64,000 nt of DNA from Corbicula japonica (Eukaryota > Mollusca > Bivalvia > Venerida > Cyrenidae). The position numbers were made by a program, and so were the translations under genes. Positions 1 to 14,100 of the stretch are shown piece after piece. The DNA lies in the NCBI GenBank assembly GCA_038501625.1, contig JAZAYU010000012.1:8184001-8248000 (forward strand), given 5' to 3'. Numbering within the stretch: position 1 is the first letter of the stretch; each line of letters opens with the position of its first letter. The notes under the pieces were generated by a model that had not been told where the DNA came from, did no database searches, and saw only the letters and a list, made by a program, of their open reading frames with translations.

Positions 1-170
1 GCAGGGGAGGCAACTCAATTACAATGAAAATTCTATACATCAGCGGTTGTATCCCTTGTTCAAAGTACCAATTTAACTGACATGGGCAGGGGAGGCAACT
101 CAAACACAATGAAGATTCTATACATCAGCGGTTGCGTCCCTTGTCAAAAGTATCAATTTATCCTGTTAGA
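1..170. repeat. Two-copy 85-bp tandem repeat
   Basis: GCAGGGGAGGCAACTCAA at 1 recurs at 86, and the similarity continues through CTATACATCAGCGGTTG to about 170. It may continue to the left of the window. Confidence 0.8.
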
Positions 171-594
171 AGCCATCCAGTCGTGCTACATAGACTCCGA
201 GTTTCTTTGAAAAGATAACTGAACCCACTCACTTTAGTGGGCCATCCGGAACAAGAAGCCCTCAATAACGAAATTCAATTCTATATTTTGAAATAATTGA
301 ATCAATATAATTTTTTTCAATATGAAATTTTACGAATATATCTATTTTGTTTTACAAAAATGTTGTGTTACGGAAAATAATTCTCCATGTTTGGAGCGTT
401 CAACATTTTTTTTTAAATTTAACAAAGATTTACGCAAAATTTCAGGGCTAAAAAAATACACGTGCATGTGGGTAAATTTCTCTTCTTAGAATTGCCTCTA
501 AAACTATTTATATGTTTCGCAGATTTATCTTGAAGAATTCAAGTGTCAAGAACCTGACCTCTGCAGTGTACTAGAACAACCATCATGTTTGTGA

Positions 595-790
595 CTTAGT
601 ATGAGGACATTCGAGGACATTTATACTAAATTGTGACAGTATGAGGACATTTATACTTAATTGTGACCCAGTATGAGGAAATCCATACTTAATTGTGACT
701 TAGTATAAGTACATTCATACTTAATTGTGACTTAGTATGAGAACATTCATACTTAATTGTGACTCTGTGTGAGGACATTCACACTTTGTG
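595..790. repeat. Minisatellite, ~33-bp unit
   Basis: About six imperfect copies of a unit resembling AGTATGAGGACATTCATACT plus TAATTGTGACTT. Confidence 0.8.
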
Positions 791-1289
791 TTGTGTTATT
801 CATAGGAAGGACTTGCTTCAAGATTGGCAAGACCATTAGAAGTCCCGTGAGTAAAACCTGTTTCATGGGGTAGTAAGTTATTCTGGCATTAAGCAATCTA
901 AATAATCTTAATTTGATTTTAAGTTACTTATTGCTATATAAATTATAATTGATAAAAAATTGCTATGTTCAACTGCTGAAATGTCAGAATACCTTTATAC
1001 TTAACTAAATGACGTCATAACCCTAATCGTTTGTGAAATCTGTTGATATCCTATGTATGCCATATCTTTAACTTTCAGACCCGAGCCTTTATCAATGTAT
1101 CCTTTTATTGGAGAAAAAACCAGTCTCGGTTCCCAGAGATCTTATTGGCTGAAATGGCTGGAGATTTAGGACTGGTTTCAAATCTCAGTTTTATAATCTT
1201 CATCACTGGTTATCTTAAAATAAAATGCCATCAACAATGTGGCATTTCCAGTCTTTAACGGTACCTTAAGATGTGCATTTCTGTGTCGG

Positions 1290-1465
1290 TTACGTGATGT
1301 TGTCAGAAACGAAGTTGTCAGTTGCTTGGTGTTGTCAGAAATTGAAGTTGTCTGTCACTTGATGATGTCAAATACTGGAAGTTGTCAGTGACTCGATGTC
1401 ATCTTTGCCCAAGTTGTCAGTTACTTGGTTTTGTCAGATATGGAGTAGTCAGTTACTTGATGTAT
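1290..1465. repeat. Irregular TTGTCAG-rich tandem repeat
   Basis: Repeated GTTGTCAG..., TTACTTGATG and GAAGTTGTC words at intervals of about 35-45 bp; a decayed minisatellite. Confidence 0.6.
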
Positions 1466-4049
1466 TTTTGGGATGCTTAGTGGCTTTAAGATTTGGCTAA
1501 ACATGATAGTACAAACGGTAAGTGTAACATACAGAGATATCCTGCAACTGGAGAAGTGGAGAAGAGAAGTGGAAACTGGAGCCTGTGGACCTGAGATGAA
1601 GATCAGAGGTAAGAGCTTGTACTAACAATGTTCGCAAAGTTGAATAGTTCTTGTTCAAATGCCCCGATACAAAGTCCAATATGGCACACTTGGTACCATG
1701 GACTTTTTCCCCTTGAAGTGATACATACAACTTTTGAAGTGATTCAAACACATTTTCACATCAACACTCACAAACTCAGTCACAGAAAACTGTTGTGTTG
1801 CAGTTGCTTCTTAACATGCGTGTCCGAAATAAGAAATATAAAATTAAAGTATTTCACATTTCACACTGACTTGTTTAATAAATACATAAATGTATTCGCA
1901 TACGAGTTAAATATGTTTCTTAAAACTATTACTTTTTATTTCGGACACTTTAACGCTATTTTTCATTGTTATATTAAGGTTATGACGTCATTTATTTTGG
2001 TGTTGCTGCATGTGAGTTTTTATTCAAAATTTCTCTCACACAATTGGAATAAACTTCACAAATGAACATATTACAAACACAAGTAAGCACATTACAAACA
2101 CAGTGCAGTGCACCATTTACAAAACTGTCACATCTCTATGAATTGTTGTGAGGGTTGACCGTTTTATAAAAAAAAAGTAGTGTTGCAGTTAGAGTATTTT
2201 GACGGTATTAACTTCAATTTCGGATTTCAATGTTGGATATTTTTCCATTTAACTACGGTAGATCTGTTCGAAACTGTGTTACAACTAGATTTTCTAAATT
2301 TGCTGATTCGGCAGCAGACTGCGGTATGTTGATTTAAGGTTCAAGACCTTGACGGCTTTTTTTCTGTTGGATGCCTGAGAATACTATTCATGTGTGGTAT
2401 TTTATTGGTATGTTTTACGTTTGTCTTTAGGATATTTACATTTGATTTACAAAGTAAAGATTAATACCCTGAGCACCAATGGTCGGGTTTACATAGTGAT
2501 TGCCTTGTCAAGCATACCTTTACACTTGGTTCATTACATTTTAAATTCCATATCTAACAAAACGGACACATTATTCGGTGCTTTGTGGTATTTTGACACA
2601 GTGTCGAGCTTCGGAGTTGAACGGTTTTTCGATTTTTTTCCGACTTTAACACAACCAGATTTTTAACATCAATGGACTAAGTGATACCGGCAGTTTGGTT
2701 CAATCTGATATTTTGGGTCAATGTAGGACATTTGGAGACTTTGTTCGAAGTAATTGTAAGCTGTTAAATGTTATTTCAGAAATGTTCACAATTTTTTTCT
2801 AAGAAGTACACATCACATAGCTTAAACAGTTTTTCGGAGATCAGTGATTTTTTTTGGTAATTTTAATGCATATTATTATAACGTTATTTTTTGTTTCAGG
2901 AGATTCCAGTGTTGCAAAATTAGTTCAACAGATGCACAGTTAGTTCCTCAACTGAATGAAGAAATATAAGTTTAGTTTTCTGATATAGCTTTCTTTAAGT
3001 GTACAAATGATTTAAAGGAGTCTGTTCTAGATAAAAAGATAAAGTTTTATAGACCTTTAACCTTTTTACGCCATGGAATAAGGCTTTTATACCGCGGGCT
3101 ACTAGTGTAGATCCAGATCAGCCAACACATCCGTTCCGTTTCTAACAAACCACAATTCTTGTCATTGTTGTAGAATTCATTATTGAAAATGATTGATTCC
3201 GGACAGCGTTATTACAGTTTTAATTGAAAAAAATCCTCTTGTTTTATGCAGTTTGGGGAGGGGGCACTGTTTTTAAATCCTACTTTTTAACAGGAGAAAT
3301 TGTAATCATTTTTATGGGGGGAATCTTAGTTTTAATTAGAGAACAGCAAATCACGGTTTGGGGAAAATTCGGTAACTACTGTGTTTATATCATACTTTAA
3401 TATGAGAAGTTCGGAGAAATTCCTTTTAACGGGGTAAAGTCTAAGTTTTAATAAGAGAAGCTTTGGCATAGCAAGAAACGTAGTAAATATTGCTAGTTTT
3501 AATATTTACTGAAGAAATCACATACTTTGCGATTACTTTTTAGATTACAAAGAGCTGGTGAGGTCACAGGACAGTGAACGCTTTGTTTAAATCAGAAGAA
3601 AGATTCGAGCATTTTCATTTACGGTGAGTAGTTAGGTATTCGTGTAGTTGCACAGTTTGGATGTAAGCATTTTGGGCAAAAACAGGAATATAAAACTTAA
3701 AAAGTGTGCTTATTGAATCCGAAAGAGTTAAATTTAGTTTGCATCCAAACTGTACAATGAAGTTATTGTTTATTTCTTTTCTTTCAAAAATAACTGATAG
3801 CTTTTTTCTAAATAATCATATTGGGCCAAATTATAACAGACTATCCGAAACAAATATCAAGAAACAAGTCTCAAATCTAAATCAGCCGATTGGTTGAATC
3901 CGAGATCACTCTCTAAACTGACCAATCAAAACTTCTTAAAAAAGAACACCTGAACCCATGAACAATTAAATGGAAGTGGTTATAAATTGTCTGGTAAATA
4001 TTAAGTTTCTTTTGATTGTTTTAATACACATTTTATACATTTTACATTC
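1466..4049. other. Non-coding 5' region, nothing recognised
   Basis: Only short open frames, none with a recognisable motif, codon pattern or paralogue in the window. A half copy of the fold-back repeat lies near 3060-3125. Part of this could belong to an upstream gene's intron. Confidence 0.5.
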
Positions 4050-4165
4050 TATAGATCTATCTACAAATGTCTGGTACACGAATGCAGCCTAAATAAAGTA
4101 CTGTGAAACTGAAGGGTCCCTTCGTTTGCACGACTGTCGTTCGTGGTTATGTGTACGCAAAGTAC
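4050..4165 (+). repeat. Interspersed repeat R4, + copy
   Basis: Shares a ~110-bp sequence, including CGTTTGCACGACTGTCG and GGTTATGTGT, with the reverse strand of 47025-47135. Confidence 0.6.
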
Positions 4166-4941
4166 CTCCTCGATGCATCCCGAAACGATTTCTTATGTAA
4201 CTGCATATAATGTATACTTCACAATGATGTGATATGTAGTTAACCCGGTGCGTAGCAAACTTTGAGTAGTATAATTCTATATTGGTTTAAAATATTATTT
4301 TCTAAAACTTGTTTACCCAGAGCTTAGATATTTTGTGATAAAATACCTGAACGTGAGCTCTCAAGCACATTGCGCAGGGGTACACTGCACAAGAGCCAGA
4401 AAACGACAGCATGCACATGCACGCCGATATGCCATGTGTTAATGCGAAAATAACCAGTTGTTAGCTGTTCAGCATTTCCAGAAAGTCGTGATATCACAAA
4501 ATCTTCTCAGAATTTTGGTAAGGATTAGAAAATTTAAGAAGTTAATCGATTGCATTCTACGGGTTTCACAGACAAACTGTGCAAGTAAACGCAGCGAACA
4601 CTCCCGTTCTGTTCTAGATGCAAGTTCATGTTCGAAAACTCTTTTAACAGGTTTTAAGTAAGACAGGTGCTAATTATTTTATAAGTCTGATGAAAATGTT
4701 TGTTTTCGCGCAAGAATTATCAGTGTTTTTAATTTTTAGTGTTTTAAAAAGGTATTTAAAATTTATTCAAATAAGAAAGTAAGAAAATAACATAAACGCT
4801 ATCCTTCACATTTTGCAAATCGGCATCGGTTATCATGTCTTGTAATTATTTTAAAAGCAAGCCATTGTTTGTCATAATCATTAAAAAACAAATGAAGTAA
4901 AGCATACAACGTTATAACATGAAGACGGCTTCATCAGTTAA

Positions 4942-5023
4942 AATATTTTCACATAACTTCCTTTTAAAAACAATACAACAGTTTTGTTCCTGTGTTTATC
5001 TATCTTTTTGACACTCTTCATTT
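4942..5023 (+). promoter_or_regulatory. 5' flank conserved between RPTP-1 and RPTP-2
   Basis: A segment opening ATATTTTCACATAACTTCC and continuing through T-rich sequence is closely matched at 44050-44131, at nearly the same distance from the start codon (136 and 139 bp). This is either retained ancestral flank or a promoter/5'UTR under constraint. No TATA box is clear. Confidence 0.45.
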
Positions 5024-5077
5024 ATTGTTTTTGTTGAAATCGATACATATTCTTAACATTAATGTTAAATGCAGAAC

Positions 5078-5156
5078 ATGCAAAAGATGAAATATAAATG
5101 GATTGTTTATTTAATTTTAATAGTTTATACATTTTGTAGAATTGTTCAAGTAACCG
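5078..5156 (+). CDS. RPTP-1 exon 1: start codon and signal peptide
   Basis: ATG at 5078 opens 26 codons: a basic start (MQKMKYKW) followed by a hydrophobic run (IVYLILIVYTF), as in a secretory signal peptide. It ends in phase 1 at a GTAAG donor. The start is supported by the RPTP-2 exon at 44189-44267, which has exactly the same length, the same MQK start and the same VVQV/IVQV end. Confidence 0.8.
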
Positions 5157-8100
5157 GTAAGACATTCATTTATGAAAGGAATTATAATTGTTGACTATTT
5201 ACTCAATAGATACGACTCAAATCGCATGGGCGAACAGTGTAGATCCAGAAAAACCGACATTCATGCCATCTACGCTGTCTGTTTTTAGGTACTAGGTTAT
5301 TTCTGACCAAGAGGCGACCAGTGCAGATCGAGATCTTAATCAGCACTGGCTGCACACATAATGAAACCAGTATATACCTGTATATATAATATATTAAGTG
5401 AAGGATTGTTTCTACGGTAAACATCTATTGGAAGTTTTAGACAGATTTTTTCAAGAAACGCTTCTTATGGAAGATAAGCTTCCATAAATCGCACTGCATG
5501 AAGTTCACAACACTTGAAACCACGTAATCAGGCGAGCAATTGTGGCAATTAAGGCGCACTGGGTTTAATATCAGTAATGTGATTAAATGAGTCTTTCCGG
5601 GAAAATGTATTAAGCTGGTATCGTTATATCACCCAAATTAAACATTTCGAGTCGTCTGTTTTGTATTATTGGATAAAAAAACACATGACGATTTTGCATA
5701 ACATATCGGTTAGTATCCTTCACGAAGTTTAACATCTAGAAACAAAATCTTAAAAGAAGCCGTGGGTATTCGACGGTTTTTATGCTCTATATAAAAACAA
5801 CACTTTAAACTTAATAATAATTCGATTTTATCTCAGATTTATGATGAAAAAAAAGTAAAAAATTCACACATATGTATCGATAGGCTTGAACAAAAAGAAA
5901 ATAACGTGGCGTGAATGTGTATGTATGTCAGACAGTACGAACTCGCATTTAGTATACACAAGGAAGCCACTTTATCAAGACCAGCTTTTGTACCTGGCAA
6001 ACGTTTTGCTTATAAGTAAAGCAAAAACTGTGACACAATGAAAGTAGTGGTCTGACAAACGCTGTGGTGGCAAAAATGAGAGGTTAAAGTGCAACTTTTA
6101 CTTTCAGTAGACGCTCGTTGTGACGAAATAACAAGTGGACCGTTTGTTGTTAGAAGATTTGGTGATAGCTGCAAGTTCATGTGTCATTGTATTAACAATA
6201 CCCAATGCGATGACGTAACCGGAAGTTGTGAATCGGGATGTGATGGTGGCTGGTTTGGTCCTGGGTGTCAATATCGTAAGTAGTTGGTTCCAGTTGACGT
6301 ATGTACATTCTAATAAAATAAGGTTTCATAAGATTTTTCTGCTTAATCAACTTCGTTTAACACTTCTCCTACTTTATTTTAGTCACGTTATGAGCAAATA
6401 TGCCTTGAACAGAACCAGTTTTTATCTTGTATGAAGGGCTAGTATAAAATATGATTTATAAGCCAAAAAAATATTTTAGGGTTAAAATTTTGATCGAGTA
6501 AAACATCTTTTTACTGTCAACATCAACGTTCAAATACACATTTAGCCTCATTTGTATTACTCTCTTCTTTCAGGAAATCCTGCGTTTAATAGTTATTGCA
6601 GGCACAGTGACAACACGAATCCTCCTTTCTATTGTAATTTGGCAACAGACAGTGATGGGACTACATGTTGTAAAACCAACACTGCGACATCAAACCGCAC
6701 CCAGCCACCTTGGTGGAAGGTTTTGTTTCAAAAAGATGAATATATCAGCGAGTTGACAATCGTAACAGATTCCGATTCATTGTGTAAGTACAGTAACAAC
6801 ATCGTTTACGATACTCTTCATCTTAATCATAACTGTTTTACCAACATGTATTTTATGTTTTGGTCATTGTGTGGCAACATTAAAATTGTGTACATGCACT
6901 GTACAGAAGTTAACCCCGTAAAGACAAAATTAAATGCACGCGGCCGTCTGAATAGAGTCTATTTTACTTAAAACATTGTTTGGCAATTTATTTCAGACCA
7001 TTTTCTTGAATTCGAAGTGTATGTTGAGAGAATAAATGAAACGCAAAGATACCACACATTTTTCATTCCCGATGATAGGACATTGTGTTACAAACATGAA
7101 AAAGAAGCTCCAGTTAGCACAGACATTCATATAGTGTGTTCCACATCTGCAGTTGGCAATCAAGTCCGGATCCAACTCCACAGTCCATATACACAGCTTG
7201 TACTATGCGATGTGAAAATAAATGGAGGTTACTGTTTTTATTTTTACATAATTACGTATTTTGACTCTATTTCTAATAATTAATAATTTTCTTAAATGTA
7301 TACAATTGTACTCAATAAAAAAAACGGATAGTCACACCTACAATAACTATTTCTTTTAGAGTAAACATCTCGTAATTGTTCAAAAATGTTGAACTATAAT
7401 TATTATCATTAAAAAGTAAATACAAATGCAAATAGATATATATAGAATCTGACTATGCAGAAAAAAACCGATTCTTTTTGACAGGGCGTAATCTAGCATT
7501 TCTAGGCGATGTAAGTATGACGTCTGTTCAAGGCACATCTCCTTTGAGTAATACTGTAGATGGTATACCAGCCTACAATAACTGGGATTCTTGTGCTGTC
7601 ACTTACTGGATAAATAACGGAACTGATCAATGGTGGAAGGTTGATTTCGGTCATCTTGTGAGGATGAATGTTATAACAATAAATGCTACAAATGATGGTA
7701 ATTATTGTAATAATTCAGGTGAACCAGAACCTGTTTTATATGGAGATTAACGATAACAAATAAATAATTAGTAATGAAAGCATACATTAAACATTGAGTA
7801 AATCGAACAGGAAGCTCACTGGAAAGCCACAGAATGCGAGGTATTTGATGATTTCAGTTCATTTCTTTCTTTAATCAGTATTATGGACAATCCTAAATAA
7901 TAATGTTTTATGACGGCGCATCATGTTTTATTTTAAATGAGGGTTTAAAAATGATATATTTTTGATAATTCCGTGAGAAATATTTCCTTTAGTTGATCGT
8001 TAAGTGTATCTGTTTCGTAATTCAATGCTTAAAAATTATAAATTGTGTATACAAACTCATTTTCAAGAGTATTCGTTTAAGAACGTTTAAGGGACTATCA

Positions 8101-11100
8101 GGTCGTGGTGCAAAACGGTACCGAAGAATCAACAATAATCTACGACGACACTGGTCATTGGCCTCCTGTAACGACGGTGAACCTATATAGCATTGTTGCA
8201 AGAGAGTTGAAAATACTAAGACTGAATGCTTCGCGCATCGGTTTGTGCAATGTAGAAATATTTGGAGGTAGGTATTTCCTTAAGTTAAAATGAGATAAAA
8301 ATATATTTTCCATTCGCTAAAGGTCAAGTACATTAATGGATCCGCTTTTTTTTCTGTCAGTCACAAATCTGGTATCTGGGGCATTTCTCTGTGTATTTAT
8401 TTTCCCCTCGATATAGTAGCAAAGCACATTTCCTAAGTTATTGTTACACTTGGGTTTAAAGGATAATATGACAAAACTGTACTTTCCGGAGTATAACTTA
8501 GCAATCGAATAGACGGCTTAACTTCATAAAGAGTTAAACTTCATTAGACACCTTGTTTTTTTTTTAAACCATGGCAGTTTTCATAGAAAATAAAAAGAGA
8601 ACCTTTAAAGCTACCAAATGAAATTGGAATCTATTACAACATATTGCATGAATGCCAGCTGGTTGTAAAATGGTTGGATAACGGGTTAAGAACACTGGAG
8701 ATATTAGAGCTTTTTTAAAAGTTCGCGCAAAACTCTGTCATTTGGTGATAAGTTATCTTATGAGACAGTACCTCGTTAGAGAATGATATAACACCAAAAC
8801 AAAATGATATGACGAAAGACATCTTAATGAAGAATTTCAATAAATTAATAATGCAGTAATAGGGCATTTTGTAGCCCCATTTTCTTAATTTTTGTATCGC
8901 CATTTCGAAGAAAAAGCGATACACAGGGATCACTTTGTGTGTCTGCCGGTCCGTTCGTCAGTCTGTCACGAAAACTTTAATTTGTTGTACTTGGACTTGC
9001 ACACGAAAACTTAAACGTTGGTTGTAACTTAGCTATTTGTTAATATTTCTTCATCAAACTTTTAAATGATAATTGCTAATGACAACAAGGTTGTGATGAT
9101 AACAAATTCGTTAGTTCTAGGTAATTTTTGATTGAGATATGCTTCTTTTCATACTTGGATTTTAACGCAAATAATAAACTTTGGTCATAACATTAATGTT
9201 TGCTATTTATATACAAATGGAAATATATTCAGAAATAACCTTAAAACATTAGTAAATCCGATTCGTTTAAAATTATAATTCTATTCAAAAATACTTGAAT
9301 ATAATATTGAAAAAAGAAAGAAAATAAAACATCATGACGGTTGGTGACTGCTGTTCATCAACATCCGAGCTCAAATTTAATGTTAAGCTGTCTTTTCAAT
9401 TATTTAGCAAAAATAATTACAATATCCTGCTTTTCTTACCTTAAGAGCATTGACATTGACCTTTGAGCTAGGGCCATAGTTAGACGCGTCTATCCGCATT
9501 ATAGATGGTAAAATTATCTGCAGTTTGGTACATTCACTAGTTGCTAAGTTATGCTTCCTCAACTGTTTCGAATGTACACATTACTCCTAATTTACCGTAG
9601 ATGTGATCCAATAATTGCCATCAGGCAGCTAGTTTAATATTAAAGAGTAGGTCTTAAACGCATTTTCGTTTTTGTTTTACCTTTACATTTGAAGCAGTAA
9701 ATGGGTTTCGTTTGTATATTTAAAACATCACGTTAAGGATTTTAAAATAACATTTATGAAATTGATCAATTATATTTTTCTAAATGTTGTATGATAAAAT
9801 TACAGAATGTTTATATGGAACATATGGATTTAACTGCTCCCATAAATGTGGACATTGCCGAAACAAATCCTCATGTAATGAAGTAAATGGTGTTTGTGAA
9901 GATGGTTGTGATCCAGGATGGCTAGGAAGAAAATGTGACACTGGTAGCTCCATTAACTGTTTGCTTTAAACAACGTCATCTCTGCAACCACTGGATAAAT
10001 TTAAACACAATTGGTCTACAGCATTCTGGCATTGGTCTCTTGAATTGTTCGAATCGTGACCGTGAAACAGACACCATCCCACAGCCACGGGGCTTCTTAA
10101 AAACCATCAGCCAGATTTGAACAAGAAAATCACAAAACATTTCATAGAAGACACTACCAAGCCGCATCATTTCGTAAAACTTGCCATTAGGCGCGGTGTT
10201 GTTTTTATCTTGGTATTCGTAGACAAATTAGGTGTTCTCGAAAGTTATATTTAGAAAATAAATACTTCCCATAGAAACATTACTTAGAAGAACCTCTACC
10301 AAAGCTATTTCATTCATGAAGTTCGTAAAGAGTCAAAATAACCACAAGGGGACAGTGCTTGTTTTCACTCTATGTTAAAAAATGTTTTAAATAATCTCAA
10401 AAAAGATAGTTATCTAGATAATATTTTTTCAGAAAATATCGTTGGTAGACCCTTTACTGAAATCGTGTATGCCGTGAGGTTTCTTTAAAACCATGTTGGC
10501 CAGGGGAGGAGCTTGCTTTACCTATATGTCGTTGGCATATATTAAAAAAAACTTCTCAAAATTTGAAATAGATCTAAAAAATGGTATACCATAATGAGAT
10601 TTGGTATTAATTTTATATGGGACTTATCTATATATTTTACGGTTACTTTTACTTTCAGTAGACGCTAGCTGCGACGTAATAACAAGTGGACCATTTGTTG
10701 TGAGAAGATTTGGTGAAAGCTGTAAGTTCATGTGTCATTGTATTAACAATACCCAGTGTGATGACGTAACCGGAAGTTGTGAATCAGGATGTGATGGTGG
10801 TTGGTTTGGTCCCGGATGTCAATATCGTAAGTGCTTGGTTCCAGTTGACGGATGTAAATTCTAAAAGAAAAAAAGAAGGGTGATTAGGTATTAATACACT
10901 TATTACTTCATTTGAGCCATGTTATGACAAATATGTCTGCAGAAACACTTATGCATGATATTTGATAAGCATTTTAATGAGGACTTGTATACAATACCGA
11001 TTTTTGCTGCAAACACATAAAATCGACAAGTCTTCGGATCTGAACAGGGATGCTTTAATACAAAAGGTAGAGGTTGTAATGGTAGAGAGGTCAGAGAATA

Positions 11101-14100
11101 TTGCTCTTCTGAATTTGCCTTCTGGACTAATTCAGTTTGCATCAATTTATGATTTTTTTTTTAAATCTTGAATGTTAAAAAAGTTTTTTCATGCAGTGAT
11201 TGTTACGTTTATCAGGGCTATCCGATCAACCTTTTTGGCGGTTGTCCCGATTAGCTCAGTACGTTGCGTCGCAGGGCTAGGCGCTATAATTTTTTTTGAC
11301 CCTGTTTATTTACTTGTATTCATAAACCTGGTTCAAAGTCTCAAATTACTGAAATATTTTAAATTTATTTCAGCCAATTGCTTTTTTGCTAAAATATAAA
11401 TATAAATACATAAACTATAAATTATTTGAACATCTTAAAGTCAAATTTCAACCATGGCCAGGCTTTAGTTTAAGATTTTATTTTTGTTTCAGGAAATCCC
11501 GCATTTGAAAGTTATTGCATGCATATTGACAACACAGATCCTCCTTTCTTCTGCAATTTGGCAGTCGACAATAATGAGACTACATGTAGTAAAACCGACA
11601 CAGCGTCATCAAACCGCACCAAGCCGCCTTGGTGGAGAGTTTGGTTTCCAAATTTGGAATATATCAGCGAGTTGACAATCTTAACAGATTCTCAATCACT
11701 GTGTTTGTAAAATTATTTACATACAATTTAACCAAAACTAATTTAAATCCGTTTTTGAACACAACCATACGATGTTTTGTAAGTACCATCATGACTTGAA
11801 TCGTAATCGAAGAAGCAAAGGTATAAGGGCGTTTACGAAAAGACGCAAAATTATGTATGCTCCTTTTCCATTCGTAGCAAATTGGTGTATGATACATTTC
11901 TTAAATTGATTAGGCCAAATCAGACCCGATCGACTTTAATAAGCGAATACCAAATGGACAATTGCAAATGAACAAATGAGCATAGGCTCGGAAAAGCGTA
12001 GAAGCAAAGCAAAGAAAGCACAATGGCGAAGGAACAAAGTAACGTTGAAGTAACGACTAAGAAGGTTATAAAGCAATGATAGAATGGCGAACTGTTTGCC
12101 ATCGGCATCGTCCTCTTATTATGCTGGGGCAAGTGTGAGGTTGGTGCACCCTAGAACGTGGTTTAAAACCCCCGGTGGCAAATTGTTTCGTTTCGAGTTC
12201 TCATTTTCTTTAAGTGTTTGTTTTGAAAGTGATCATTTTATTACCAATGCTCTTTTTTCTCTACCTTTTAGTTGTGTGGTGAGGCTGTGTCTTCTGGATG
12301 TGGCCATTCCCGATCATATTTCACTTTTTTGCAGACTGGCGCGACTAAACATATTTTAAAAAGAGAAGCAATTTTGCTTGTACTATTACCAGAGAGCTCA
12401 TATCAGTTACCTGCATTATATAGATAGACGCCTGTCTGCTGTCATTATATATTAAAACATATTTCAGATTATTTTCCGGAATTTGAATTGTATATCGAGA
12501 ATGTCACCGAAGCACAATTTAACGACACAGATTTTATGCCAAATGGTCGGATATTGTGTTACAAACATGGATTTATAGCTCAGAATATCACAGAGATACA
12601 CATAGTTTGTGACCAGCCTTCTGTTGGCAACCAAGTCCGTGTCCAGCTCCGCAGTTTAGATACACAGCTTGTATTGTGTGATGTAAAGATAAATGGAGGT
12701 AAATTCCACATATCATGCGATGTTTATACAGTTAATTACAGTTTATTCAAACTTCTTAAAGATGTAAATATATTCTCTTCTTTTCTAAATAAAATAAATA
12801 TTAAGAAAATGAAATACTTTCACAAAAAAAGCCTTGCATGATTGTGTTGTTATATCAGTGATACTAATTTCGTCATTACTTGCAACTGAGAAACTGAAAA
12901 ATATTGCTAAAACGAGATAAGATTACTAAGTTATGTAAGAGATGAAATCAGCATCGTCATGCACGTGATGCGTTTTGCATGATATGTTATAGCCCAACAG
13001 AAGAATTTAGTAACGAAACAGAATGACCATATGACTGCGCAGTTTAGTTAAAATACATATTCCTATGTTTGTTGTCATAGGTAAAAACATTGCATTTCAA
13101 GGCACGGTCAACATGTCATCCTTTGTGTCACCGGATTCATATCCAGCGAATAATACAGTAGATGGTATAAAGTATTACAAACAATGGGATTCTTGTTCTA
13201 GTACCAAATGGACAGACGGTTCCGACCCATGGTGGATTATAGATTTTGGACATCTTGTTCAAATGAATCAGATAACCATTAGCGTAAATAATGGTAAATG
13301 CTTATTATACACCGGTCATGACGGATTTTCCGTATTATGTTATGGCGCTGTCGTAGGTCTGTTTGTGGACACTTGCTTGTCCGATACCCGACAAGTTTGT
13401 GCATACAATCACCAAATCTTCACCAAGCCATCACAGTTTGAAAATGACCCAAGCTGAAGTTTTGATGGTTAAAATTTGAAAAAAAAGATAGCGCTTGCAA
13501 TAATTTTCTGAGAAAAAGCATATAGAAAAGAACGTGGGAAAACTCTTACCACAACATTTATCACTAATAATCTAGCTGTTGCTGCTAATTATGATGATTT
13601 TTGTATGATTTTGCTTAAATTTAATACTTATTTGAAGCCATAACTTTAAATATATGCACCAATAAGAAAGAGAAATGCCTTGTTGTTATAAAATAAATTA
13701 GCCTATTGTTTTGGAAAGCGGCACATTTCTTTTAAAATATTTACAGAATTCCGATTGAAGGATTACCATATCGTTGTTTTTGATGATAACGGCTACTCAG
13801 AGACAATCTACGATGATACAGGTAACTGGCCTCCAGTGAAATTAGTGCCATTGAAAAACATTATTGCAAGAAAGCTGATGATACAGAGACTGAATGCAGA
13901 ACGTCTAATTTTGTGTGAAGTGCAAATATTTGGAGGTAAGTTTTCATCAAAAAGCTAAAATTTTCTTATTTCATTTTTACAATTACAGAATAATAAGGAT
14001 CATAGTGTTAATTTTAAATAATCTCAAACATTTTTTCAGATATTGCTTGAATAGATGAATTGATAGATGCACCATGGGATACATTAAATGTAACGTTGAT

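Noticed and set aside
595..790. Possible CRISPR-like spaced repeats
   Set aside because: The repeats are contiguous, imperfect and lack unique spacers; the window is eukaryotic. It is a minisatellite.
9944..10658. A second transcription start for the second ectodomain set
   Set aside because: I looked for a signal-peptide exon like 5078-5156 or the conserved 5' flank block and found neither; not fully excluded without transcripts.
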